From Strongylocentrotus purpuratus (taxonomy: Eukaryota > Echinodermata > Echinoidea > Camarodonta > Strongylocentrotidae): 64,000 nt of DNA. The stretch spans positions 5,196,447 to 5,260,446 of the forward strand of contig NW_022145613.1 of assembly GCF_000002235.5 (NCBI RefSeq). The letters run 5' to 3'. Below, piece after piece: positions 12,620 through 22,499 of the stretch. Position numbers and translations under genes: made by a program. Positions within the stretch are counted from its first letter, which is position 1, and each line of letters starts with the position of its first letter. A model generated the notes under the pieces. The model searched no databases. It saw only the letters and a list, made by a program, of their open reading frames with translations, and was not told where the DNA came from.

Positions 12620-12970
12620 TATGGTAATCTTTGATCTTGAGCTCACTTCCATCTTCAATGCAACTTTTCAGATGTTTGTGGTTTTAACAATATCAACTGT
12701 AATGTGATCGCATTGAGTTTTAAAATTATGATATTGTATTGAAGGGTGATTGTATTGGTAAGCTCAAACAGATGAATGGAAGAACAACTTTGTGGCAATT
12801 CTTATGGCCCCCATTCCTTATAAAACAAAGAGGAAACAAAATATAGATGTTGAAGCTCAGAAAGACAATGTTGTTTTAAACCTGAATGTAAGCATAATCT
12901 ATATTTATGAGAATGTGAAGGTGAATTTCATACAATGGTGAGGTAACCTAAACTCTATTAACAGCTAGAT

Positions 12971-14284
12971 CTAGTTTTCAGGTTCATTTTTAATCTGAAC
13001 AGGTGGGAGACGGTTGGACGATGAAGATGTTGGGATTTTTGTACTGAGACCAAATTTTTCTAGCTCTTTTTCCTTCTCCTTCTCTTTTTCAGCATCTATA
13101 TCTTTCTGTTCTATACTCTTTGCCTTATCACCCTTTCCATCGTTCTTTTCAGAGATGTCATTCTGGCAGTTGGGAGTGTCTTTGTCCTTGTCTAATCTAG
13201 AGATCATGTTGTCTCTGTCCATCTCTTCATCGCTTTGTGGTTCACTCTTGACCCACACCGATGGAGTTTGGACTGTACTTGAGAGAAGAGGTGCGGGTGA
13301 GCTTGGCATGGGGGTCTGCGGAGAGTGGGGTGGGCCTTGGGGTGTGGCTGGGGACGAGCGAGAGAACTGAGACTCCAAGGTCACAGTTTTCTGATTGGTG
13401 GATGAGGACAGACTCGAGGCCGAGGGTTGGATGGTGATTGTCCCACCTTGGTAACTCAGAGCTTTCGCTCTAGGACCTTGTGAGGGGTGGGACGACAATT
13501 GCTGCGGTACTGACAACGTCTGACGAGACTGTTCCTGCGGTGAAGACATCGATGGCGAGGGGCTTGCACTCTTTGAGTAAATCTCGGTGGGTGGAGCTAG
13601 GGAGCAGGAGGCGCGACGTGGCTGGCTGCTTTCTAGATGTCTTGAGTAGTTTGGACTTGGTGGTGCAGATGCTGACTGAAAATGGATAGGGGTCAAGAGA
13701 GGTATTGTCCCTGCTAGAGTTGACAAGGGGTACAGCATAGTTGGGATCGGGTAAGGTGGCTGAGAAGCATTTGCAGTTGCTAACATCATGCCTGGAACAG
13801 ACATGCCTGGAACAGCCATGGCTGGCATACCTGGTGTTATCTGGGAAACAGCCTGTGAGAGGGCTAGACTGGGAACGCTGGTAGCCATGGACTTCTCAAT
13901 CACGCTTCCCACTGACCCCAGTCTCTGGCTAGACACAAATTGGCTGTTGGGAGTCTGGATGTGTTTATAGCCAGACAGATCCAGCGGTCCGTTGCTTTCA
14001 TGACTTCTTCTCTCTCTGCTTCCGCTTCTCTCCCGATGCTCAAGAAGTGACTGCTCAGCTGACCTCTTACCGCTCAGGTCCAGGGGGCTGGGAAGCTCTG
14101 TGGGCCCGTGATGGGGGCGTAGGTGCTCCCCTAGACCCTGGGCCATTGGACGGGGGATGTTGACGTGAGGCACTGTAGAGCCAAGGTCCACCACTCCACT
14201 TTGTAATCTCATACGACTGGCGACTTGCTCCCGCCAAGCTTCAGGAATACTGTTAGGTAAAGGACTGTACACATTTGGAGAGGC
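12971..14284 (-). CDS. Nuclear co-regulator-like protein, exon 4 (C-terminus)
   Basis: Terminal coding exon, residues 850-1286, stop TAG at 12,971-12,973. The acceptor is CTCTGCAG just above 14,284 and the join is phase 0 (...AQM-ASPNVYSPL). Two PLDLS motifs (about residues 916-920 and 949-953) match the CtBP-binding consensus. A hydrophobic Met/Pro-rich stretch and Ser/Pro-rich linkers follow. VKSE (about 1194-1197) and IKNE (about 1280-1283, three residues before the C-terminus) fit the sumoylation consensus. A Lys/Glu-rich segment (EKEKEKEKELEK) is predicted helical or coiled. These motifs fit a transcriptional repressor that recruits CtBP, but that role is inferred. Confidence 0.85.
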   Translation of the reverse strand, partial: ASPNVYSPLPNSIPEAWREQVASRMRLQSGVVDLGSTVPHVNIPRPMAQGLGEHLRPHHGPTELPSPLDLSGKRSAEQSLLEHRERSGSRERRSHESNGPLDLSGYKHIQTPNSQFVSSQRLGSVGSVIEKSMATSVPSLALSQAVSQITPGMPAMAVPGMSVPGMMLATANASQPPYPIPTMLYPLSTLAGTIPLLTPIHFQSASAPPSPNYSRHLESSQPRRASCSLAPPTEIYSKSASPSPSMSSPQEQSRQTLSVPQQLSSHPSQGPRAKALSYQGGTITIQPSASSLSSSTNQKTVTLESQFSRSSPATPQGPPHSPQTPMPSSPAPLLSSTVQTPSVWVKSEPQSDEEMDRDNMISRLDKDKDTPNCQNDISEKNDGKGDKAKSIEQKDIDAEKEKEKEKELEKFGLSTKIPTSSSSNRLPPVQIKNEPEN

Positions 14285-15010
14285 CTGCAGAGTGAAACAT
14301 GATTTGGAAGGGGGAAAAAGAGAAATGGAGAAAGAAAGGGTTTAAATGCTGACAACATTTTTAAAACAAAAATGAATACATGCTTATATTAAAAGACAGA
14401 AAAAAAAGTTTTGAGAGAACCATGGGAGAGAAAACAAGTGATCAGCACACATGGAAAAGCCATGTTAAACATGCCATCACTTTGAGTTGAAAACTTTTAT
14501 AAACAGACAAATATTTTAAATATTTTTTAAAAGGAACAGAGCCTGTTCCTTGTGGTTTTATTTTCATAACAATAGACTACAAACACATGCAGTAGCTGAA
14601 CCAGATGACTTACATGTACCTTACCTTTAAAATTGCTGATATTTAACATTTGATTGAACTATATATTTGCGTATCCGGACACCTACCCTCTGGACATCCA
14701 ACCTCTAGGGCAACCACCCTCTAGGACGACTACCTCCTAGGACAATTATCCCACGGACAACTACCCCAGCACAGCTATCCGGACAACTACACCCTAAGAT
14801 ATTTGTCCTAGAGGATGGTTGTCGTAGGGAGTAGTTTTCCTAGGGGTAGTTGTCCCAGACGGTGGTTTCCTTAGGGGGAAGTTGTCCTAGAGGCTGGTTA
14901 TCCTAGGGGTGGTTGCTCAGGGGGTACATACCTAAAAGCATATATTTGCATAATATATTAATTCATTTTCTGGTTTTAAAAAGCTCAATGAGGAGTTACA
15001 AAAAGGTTAC
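14285..15010 (-). other. Intron 3 of the 1,286-aa gene
   Basis: Donor ATG|GTAACC at 15,010-15,009 and acceptor CTGCAG at 14,290-14,285. It contains the two-way 16-bp minisatellite at 14,671-14,932. Confidence 0.8.
14671..14932. repeat. Foldback array of a 16-bp minisatellite
   Basis: The left half is about seven degenerate copies of a unit near GGACAACTACCCTCTA. The right half is the same unit in reverse orientation (CCTAGGGGTAGTTGTCC-like). The two halves meet near 14,794, so the whole array can fold on itself. ATATTTGC-type sequence flanks both ends. It lies wholly within intron 3. Confidence 0.8.
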
Positions 15011-16882
15011 CATTTGAGCAGTTCTTGGAGGAGATCCAGCGCCTGATCCTTCAGCTTCAGTGTCTGCTGATTGGGTTTCAAATGAAGAGTGAGAAGCTTC
15101 ACTGTCCGCTCTGCTCTCCTTACAAGACTGTTCATCACACGCATAGTCTGCATCTCGGGAAGGTGGTGGCGGTGGCCCACGGACTTCACCATGTCTTTGG
15201 GCAGCTATGTGGAGCTCCATGCCAAATATACTGTTGCAGATGAAGTCACAGTCAGGACACTTGATGAAGAACACTTCAGTACTGGAGCAGTGGCATTGGA
15301 ACACGGAATACTGGTCTCGAAACATATCTATCGTGGCGCTTGCTTTGCTACCATTTTTCTTGTAGTATTTACCATACTTTTCTAACTGTGATGCACCACA
15401 TTGTTGGCCAGTCTTACGTAGAGATTCAAGGCTCTCAAGCATTCTAAGCTGAGGGTCACTAGGTGAATGAGATCTTCTGTGGTCAATGCTATCATGTTCC
15501 TGAGCACTGCGAATCACCCGACTGATCTTCAGAGGGGCATCTTCTGTTGTGGATGGCAGTGCTGTGATAGGAAGAGCAGTACCAACGACACCTTCTGATC
15601 TTATCAATGGTGGTCCATTTCCTTGATAGGGTAACTGGAGTACACTCTGGACACTATTGGGACTCAATGAGGATTTTGGTAAATGATGGCCTTTTGAGTT
15701 TCTTGTCCCAGTATCATCATGATTAGGAGATCCCTGAAATTCTTGCTGGTAACAGCGGCTAGGTAGACCTGCATATCTAAGTCTGTGCTGTAGTTCTAGC
15801 AGCTGAGCCTGGTCCAACCTGGAGATATCTGCAAGAGTTCTTGGTAACCTGAGTTCTCCTTGATCAAGAGCTCTGTTGGTTCCCTGTAACACTGTTCTCC
15901 GTTCGCTGTCTGCTTTCATGCGACCTAGCTGAAGTAGAGCACGGATTGTTGTATCATCACCTTCCCGACCGGGCGGTAACTGCAGGTTCTCCATTGAGGC
16001 AGGGGAATCAGCAGCAGAACCTGGCCGTGGGCTTGCTCCTGCACCAATGCTGCCTGTGGGTGATGCTTTTGATGCACCGCTGCCAACATGCACCTCTAAG
16101 TGCGTACCACTGATGCTGTGCCTTCTACCACTAGGGTATTCCATAGGGCGTGGGGACGGTGGCTGTGAATAACTTGAATTCATGTAAGGAGATCGTGAAA
16201 CCACTATTGATGGATGCTTTGGCAGAGGAGAACCTGGTGGTCTTGAGACCGGTGAACTTGGTGCTGAATTCCTGGGGGAACTCGGAGCTGAATACCTTGG
16301 AGAGTTTGGAGCGGAGTATCGCGGTGAACCTGGCACCGACAGCCCAGAGGTAGATGCTGGAGAGTTGGGTGCTGACAACGTGTTTGCCGGGGAACTAGGC
16401 GAAGAGTTTGGGAGAGGGGAACTAGGAGCTGGAGACCTAGAAGAAGGGGACCGTGGAAGTGGTGATCTAGGGAGAGTAAGGCTAGCGGCGGGGGATTTAG
16501 CTACCGGTGAACGAGGTATCCTCTGCTGAGGTTGAGACCGCGAATGACTACTCCTACCAGGTATTTGAATTTTTGGTGGTGGACCGACGGCCACAGGACT
16601 CCCAGACTTGGCGAGTACGCGGCACTTTGTGCATATAACAAGACCGCTGGGTGCAACGGGATAGTCCTTTGTATTGGGAATGATTGAGTTTTGGCAGATG
16701 AAGCAGCGTGTTCCTCCCGTTTGTGTGCTGGACTTGTAATGGTTAATGTCTGGTTTTTTGAAGAGAGAGTTCTTTGTTGAGTTACCACTACCTGACTTGG
16801 ATGAATGGCGATCTGCTCCTCCTGCATGTCTTGGATGTCTGTGGTCATCCTCTCTGGCAGGAGAGTGGACAGGGGACATTGC
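15011..16882 (-). CDS. Nuclear co-regulator-like zinc-finger protein, exon 3
   Basis: Largest exon: 624 codons, residues 226-849, phase 0 at both ends. The acceptor is TTTGTGCAG; the donor is ATG|GTAACC. Near its start is a zinc knuckle, CFIC...CTKC (Cys about 285, 288, 309, 312; CxxC-x20-CxxC). A roughly 150-residue Ser-Pro-rich region follows, containing short repeats such as SPRYSAPNSPRYSAPSSP, many of them potential proline-directed kinase sites. A charged helical region (about 530-600; TIRALLQLGRMKADSERR, AQLLELQHRLR) and a single C2H2 finger come next (C767, C770, H783, H789; CPDCDFICNSIFGMELH). I do not recognise a named family. Domain order suggests a chromatin or transcription cofactor in the nucleus. 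Confidence 0.88.
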
Positions 16883-17322
16883 CTGCACAAATCAATCAAA
16901 TAAAAGAAGCAGTTAATATTGAGTCTTGCTACATGTGTGACCGATGCAAAACAAAATATCGGCCTGACTAAAGATAATCTTCAGTTCTGGTAATAATAAA
17001 AAATAATATCTTGCAGAATCAAACAAAACTTCCAAACATTCAATGATAACTAATGGTAACAATAAAATGATACCTGAAGGTGATGAGTATTGCTCATGAA
17101 ATCAAATAACGGAAGACAGAGCAGAGAAAGTATATCAGAAGGTATTATTAAATTACAATTTCTGAGAATGTTTAAAGGCCGGCTGTACTAGTTTGGCCAG
17201 GAGGGATTAGACCACTCAGCGTGGTTTGACAGGTGGCTATCTCATCAACTAAGCTCTCAATTAACATAAGAAAAAGAGGATCATGGGGGACCAATGGTCA
17301 CCGATTAGGTTAAGATACTAAC
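16883..17322 (-). other. Intron 2 of the 1,286-aa gene
   Basis: Donor CAG|GTTAGT, acceptor TTTGTGCAG. A truncated MITE family A copy fills 17,172-17,310 and ends about 10 bp from the 5' splice site. Confidence 0.8.
17172..17310 (+). mobile_element. MITE family A, copy 2 (truncated)
   Basis: Begins TTTAAAGGCC, shares the AGCTCTCAATTAACATAAGA core with the copy at 2,485, and stops after CCGATTAGG. It lacks the terminal third seen in the other two copies. It lies in intron 2 beside the donor of exon 2. Confidence 0.7.
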
Positions 17323-17934
17323 CTGAGCACCATGTGATTCCACCTTCCTTTCCCCACCGCCGCCGTCTCCTCTTGGTCCTGCCATCCTCTCATCAGGGTG
17401 AGGAGATAAAGGGGGCAAGGGCACCTCAAAGTCGAGGATAATCGGTTGAATCGGGGGCACCTTCTCGTTGATATGCACGCTCCCGTTAACGCTGCCGTTC
17501 AGAAACGGACTCATGACGAATTCAGTGGTGCCCTCCGGCTTCCGTCGCTTCCGGCTTGCTTTGGCCTCCACTGCAGCCATGTCCTGGGGCATCTGTGGAC
17601 GCTTGGCCCCGCGACCGGGCAAGCCCGTGATGTCTGATGGGTTGATCATCCGCGGGTGACTCTGCCTCTCGGGTGGGCGTATGATGACATTGGGTGGTCC
17701 GGTCGATCTAGGGATGGACTGGGGATGGATGTACATGGGCTCTACGTAATGGTTGCGCATAGCTGCACGAGGGTCTCCGGGGATCATGACACCGGGCGGT
17801 GGGATGTGAAAGGGGTGGCTATGGTGCATGACTGATGCCTGGGCCTGGGTCAGGAGATTTGCCTGGGATACTCGAGGGTACTCTATATGGTTCATTAGAG
17901 CTTTAGGGGTGGGCTCTGGTACCTTCTCTTTAGG
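17323..17934 (-). CDS. Nuclear co-regulator-like protein, exon 2
   Basis: 204 codons, residues 22-225, phase 0 at both ends. The acceptor is CTATACAG|CCTAAAG; the donor is GCTCAG|GTTAGT. The product is Pro/His/Met-rich (PFHIPPPGVMIPGDPRAAM) with a basic cluster RKRRK at about 149-153, a good monopartite nuclear localisation signal. A conserved-looking proline-rich patch (IILDFEVPLPPLSPHPDE) follows. No catalytic domain is visible. Confidence 0.87.
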
Positions 17935-18066
17935 CTGTATAGGAAGATACAAAATGTACAGAATTAACAAACCTATGAATTAAGAAGCTCAAAAACAAAG
18001 GCTTCTGCTAACAAGGTTGCAGGTAATAACAGTACAAGCTATTTAAATATTATATCATTATCATTT

Positions 18067-18418
18067 TAACATATTTGTGGCTTACACCCAGTAAATAAGA
18101 TCGATTAGTCGATCTGTAATTGAAAAACAAGTCAGAAAAAATCTTGGAACCATGGAATCTTGGAAACAAGTTATTGTCCTATGGCAGACTAATAAATATT
18201 AATAAGTCAGAATGAATCAGGAGAGCTAGGGTATTTGTTTCTAGTTCATTGTGACTGTGCTATGAACCAGTGATGGCCTGGTGGTAGAGTCGCTCCCAGC
18301 AAGCAGTAGATGGCAGGTTCATGTCCTGCTGGTTCCAAGATTTTTTCTGACTTGTTTTTCAATTACAGATCGATCAATCGATCTTATTTACTGGGTGTAA
18401 GCCACAAATATGTTTAAA
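18067..18418. mobile_element. Foldback element with tRNA-like centre
   Basis: Arms of about 85 bp (near 18,067-18,151 and 18,334-18,418) are inverted copies containing GGCTTACACCCAGTAAATAA. Between them, 18,278-18,330 reads GATGGCCTGGTGGTAGAG and then GGCAGGTTCATGTCC, resembling Pol III A and B boxes. The centre looks like a tRNA-derived segment held inside a palindrome. Confidence 0.7.
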
Positions 18419-18911
18419 TGATTGAAATTTCTCCCAGGAAACATTACATTTATAAAATAAATCATTATTATATCTTAAGCTTTTCCCCCAAACATGAAGT
18501 AAAACTGTTCGCTTCACAAATAAAGGAGTTCTGAAATAGAAGGTACAAAAATCAAGTCAATCATCCCACCACTCAAAATATACATATAAATGTAACCTCC
18601 ATGTGCTCTAAAGGCAAAAAGTTGAATCCACATCAACCCGGTTTGTAAAATGTGATGGTATGTACTACCATGTGGTTCAAATGTATCATGGTCTAACACT
18701 AAAGGCTTGTCCAGATATGGTGCTGTAAATCCCTGCATGTAACAAAGCCGCTGCAGTTTTTTAAAGTGTAAATGAATGACAATTACATGCCACAAAGGAC
18801 ATTCAGGTATTCACTGAACTCTGTCATCATAAAACACTGCTGCGTTTTTGTTTTGCCTTGTCATATCTAAACGAGCCTGTAAAGTTTTTTTTTTGAGCGG
18901 GTGTGTGTGGA

Positions 18912-18925
18912 GGGGGGGGGGGGGG
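18912..18925. repeat. Poly-G tract
   Basis: 14 consecutive G following a GTGTGTG stretch. Confidence 0.85.
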
Positions 18926-20043
18926 AATCTTCTTTAATACATGTACACTTTTGAAAATTAAATATGCCTCTCTCCATCCAGATGTTAGAAATGGGTACTT
19001 GGTAAGAATGATTTGCCTGAATGATGTGCGCACCAAAAATATAACGAAAATTTTAAATTTATGCTTTTGCTATGTTATCGTCTGTCAGAGGAGTAACAGC
19101 TCTCAGAAAACCTGAAATCGAAGGCTTAGAAAATTGGAAGTTGTGGACTTAAAAACTAGCTATCGAATTGATGACATCATCGTATGTGGAGTACGCATAT
19201 TCACAACGACTTTGCATGAATGAAGCATGGCTCATCACCTCAGCTATATAGGCGAGCCGATAGGGTCCACATGACATGTCATCATTGTAACTGCCGCAAA
19301 TTTGACCCCTGTTGACCTGTAATTTGGAGGGGAGTTGAAAATGAGGTTTTTAATTTGCTTTTGTGCAACACTGAAAGGGAACAATTTTGTATCTTTTTAA
19401 ATATTTTTAAAAATAATTATAAAAAATAGTATTTGTAACCTTGAACATTCAGTGTAAGTTTTGTTGGATTCTGTGAGAATTTTTTTTTCTATCATTACCA
19501 GAACTCAAGCTTACCTTTAAAAGAGTCACAAGAGAGAAGGGGATAATATCAATAACAAAAATAATATAGCCATTCCAACTACTTCAGATGACAAATGCAT
19601 GTATTTATACTGAATTTCATATAACGCATGCATATGCTCAATGAAGCCTCCGCTTTCAATAACCTTTTTTTCTCCATATTCGAAACCTGAATTTTGACTG
19701 TGTCTTTTAATCCAGTGGTAAAAGCTCTCCATTATATGTTACCCGCTTCTTCTATCTTCTCATACAAAAACAGGTGTCACATATGCTGGTAGAGTGTTTT
19801 TGTAACCAATGTTACACCTCTATTCAACAGTTCTACAGCAAGATGTTAGAGTTGGAGGGGGGGGGGAGGGATGTGATCTGAATCAAACATAAATTAACAT
19901 CAATATTTGTTTTTTCATATCATATTGGAAGGGGTCAGGATGAGTTGAAGTTCCATTCCTTGCATTATTTTCATTACATACTTTGGTTTTGTAACTTCCT
20001 TTAAACCTTTTTGTATCTCCCTGTGATACTCTGTACACATTGG

Positions 20044-20642
20044 GTGATTTCAAGTTTGGTGTTAGTCTTAGTGTTAGTGTTTAGAGCAGTCAAGAGCTCT
20101 TAAATCGAGCGGAGAATTTGCTGATGAAATTAAGAGCCCGATACCGATATCAAAATCGATAGCTTAACACCAGCCGTGACGTCACCACATACTTGATTTT
20201 ACGACAATGATTTAAAAATAGTTCACCAAAACCAAAGATATCATGAAAAGTACAGAATAAATTTACACCTATTTCTCTGGTCTTAGAAAATAACTAATTT
20301 TACACGAAAGAATATATGAATTACCTGTTTCACATATTTTTATTTGATCGTCAGACAATAAATTGGCGTCGTTCGTGCGTTGACTGTGTGCGGGTACAAC
20401 ACTAACACCGAACTGGAAATCAACATTTGCTTAATCCCTAGGGGCTAGTGTTAGTGAATAGGACATTTGTACATAAAATATTAACACCATGCAGCCACAA
20501 AGGTCGGTTCAGCAGACGACAATTTTGCAAAATCGATAACACTAGCTACCGGAACTTGACAATATTCAGAGGTCAAAGCCTTAACACCAGCTGATTTCCA
20601 TTTCGGTGTTTAGGCTGCCTTAAACACCCAACTTGAAATCAC
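20044..20642. mobile_element. 599-bp element with inverted termini
   Basis: GTGATTTCAAGTTTGGTGTTA at the left pairs with TAAACACCCAACTTGAAATC plus AC at the right, with one-base differences. Internal TTAACACCAGC motifs recur near both ends. No ORF. It fits a non-autonomous DNA transposon in intron 1. Confidence 0.65.
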
Positions 20643-22314
20643 TCATTGTATTGTACCACTGTACATGCATTGTTATGTAGAATTGTTATGCAGAATTCTT
20701 ATGTGAAATAGCCTTTGAAAGAAATGAAAATACCAATGAATGAATAATTTCTGTTATTATTACAGATGAATGAATAAATTCAATTTGACATTAGTTCTGC
20801 CTGAAAATGAAGGAAAAAAAGATTGATTGTTTTGTTCCATATGAAATACTCTTGAATTCTGTACAGATTTTGTGTGGATTTTTAGCGAAAAAATGATCAC
20901 CCATTACACCGACTATTCCAAGGCCACTCGAGGCAGGCTTCATTTGTTGCTTTCTTCGTGCAGTGTTAGAGAGCCCCCCCCCCCTCCCTCACCCTCAAAT
21001 CAAGTATATGTCACCTCATTTAACGTGTATGATGGTATGCAGACATAGACAATTGATAAATTTCTATCCACCAGGCTAGATAGGAAGCCTAGATAGGAGG
21101 TATGGATGTTGATATAACAGGTGTCTGGGTCTTCCTATCCTGGTTACCATTTGCTTTCATACCTGTACACCGTATAATCTCTAAACAATTTTTTTTTCTT
21201 TCAAAGAAACTACAGAATATTTCTTGCATTATTATCAAACCTTCAAAATACATGACAATTATATCAGAAATATGAGAATTTTACTGAGTTTTCAGCTTAG
21301 ATGAAATATTTTAGCAAAATTTGGTATTCAGTTGAAGCTTTTGGTTGCTTTTATCCTAAGTTTAAAAGGCTCTCTATCAGAGTTAAACCAATTATTTTTG
21401 GAGGCTTTGATTGTGGGGTATCTGGTTGTCATGTATTCACAGTCATTATAAACTGCACATACTTTTGTATTGGCCATGTGACGTCAAAATGACCATCAGT
21501 AAGTATTTTGCCTCAAAATTGGCTTACTAAAGTAAAATACTTTGATGTGATCAGAATAAGACTTGAGACATTTGACTTAGCTTAGCTCAATGCTAAGTCA
21601 AATACTGATATAATTCAAGTACAGAATTGAATACGAGACGGAACAATCAAGGATTGGTCGATATCAAATGGAAACTCCACACCCGCATCAAGTTGATTTC
21701 AATAAATGCAAAACAAATATTATTTCCTCTGACCCTTTTCAGTGCCCCCGAGTTTCAAAATATATAGATCACGTCTACAGATTTATAAGGCAATTAATCA
21801 TGATTATTATTTTAGAATTGCTGAGCGTGATAAAACAGAGTTGTATGGTATCAAACATCTCACGTCATGAGCCCATCTTGATTTGAGAGAGAAAAACAAG
21901 CTTTTTGGTATTTATAAAAACATGAATGAGACGAGGGCACGTGGGCGGTGAAACCCGACTTCTTTACTATCAATGACATCTTGGGCAGAAAAATGATTCC
22001 GTCTTACGACGACAAAAGACGAGGGCGTCAATGTCACCTGGTGACTTTACTCTTCCTTTCTCCTTCCATTTATAGATATTTTTGTCATTTCCGTTAAATT
22101 CATTTCTTTTACTAAATAATTTTGTTCTCCACTACTTCTTCTTCTCTTTCTTCCCCTTTTTACGTACGTACTCAACTCCATCAAATCAAATATTCTAGAG
22201 TATAACAAATATACAGGAAATTTGCACTTCAAGATTACTTCAGCTTATATTGTCCCATGACACTTGATAACATATGAGACACAACATGACCACATATCCC
22301 ACACTAGCCCTTGA

Positions 22315-22342
22315 ATTATTATTATTATTATTATTATTATAA
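22315..22342. repeat. (ATT)n microsatellite
   Basis: ATT trinucleotide run close to the donor of exon 1. Confidence 0.9.
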
Positions 22343-22369
22343 TTGTGTTTTTTAAAATTTCTTTTGTAC

Positions 22370-22432
22370 CTGAATGGCTTCTGTGAGCTTCCATTCCTGG
22401 ATGGCCCTCTTCTTGACCGGCTTGACCATCAT
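22370..22432 (-). CDS. Nuclear co-regulator-like protein, exon 1 (start codon)
   Basis: 21 codons beginning with two adjacent ATGs (MMVKPVKKRAIQEWKL...). An in-frame TAA nine bases upstream fixes the start here. It ends CAG|GTACAAA in phase 0 and reads on into PKEKVPEP of exon 2. The N-terminus is basic. It was too short to stand out as an ORF and was found by following the splice phase back from exon 2. Confidence 0.8.
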
Positions 22433-22499
22433 TGCAGATTAATCACTAACCCTGGCTGGCTGGCTGGCTGGCTGATGAGAAGATATTGTAGTTGCTAAT
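22433..22499 (-). other. 5' UTR part of exon 1
   Basis: 67 nt between a good acceptor (GTCATTTCAG) and the ATG. It contains a GCCA/TGGC tetranucleotide run. The acceptor means at least one non-coding exon lies further upstream on the minus strand (higher coordinates). Confidence 0.6.

Larger units (their letters stand above)
2034..12970. other. Non-coding stretch between the convergent genes
   Basis: No convincing coding exon. It contains the MITEs, hairpin and microsatellites listed separately and many short chance ORFs. The right part, up to 12,970, should include the 3' UTR of the minus-strand gene. Confidence 0.6.
17935..22369 (-). other. Intron 1 of the 1,286-aa gene
   Basis: 4.4-kb intron with donor CAG|GTACAAA and acceptor CTATACAG. 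It holds a foldback element with a tRNA-like centre (18,067-18,418), a 599-bp inverted-repeat element (20,044-20,642), a possible recursive splice site at 19,514/19,515 and microsatellites. No coding exon seen. Confidence 0.75.

Noticed and set aside
13014..13970. Plus-strand ORFs of 60-118 aa
   Set aside because: Shadows of exon 4 of the minus-strand gene.
15025..16971. Plus-strand ORFs and the second minus-strand frames (61 and 132 aa)
   Set aside because: Shadows of exon 3 in other frames.
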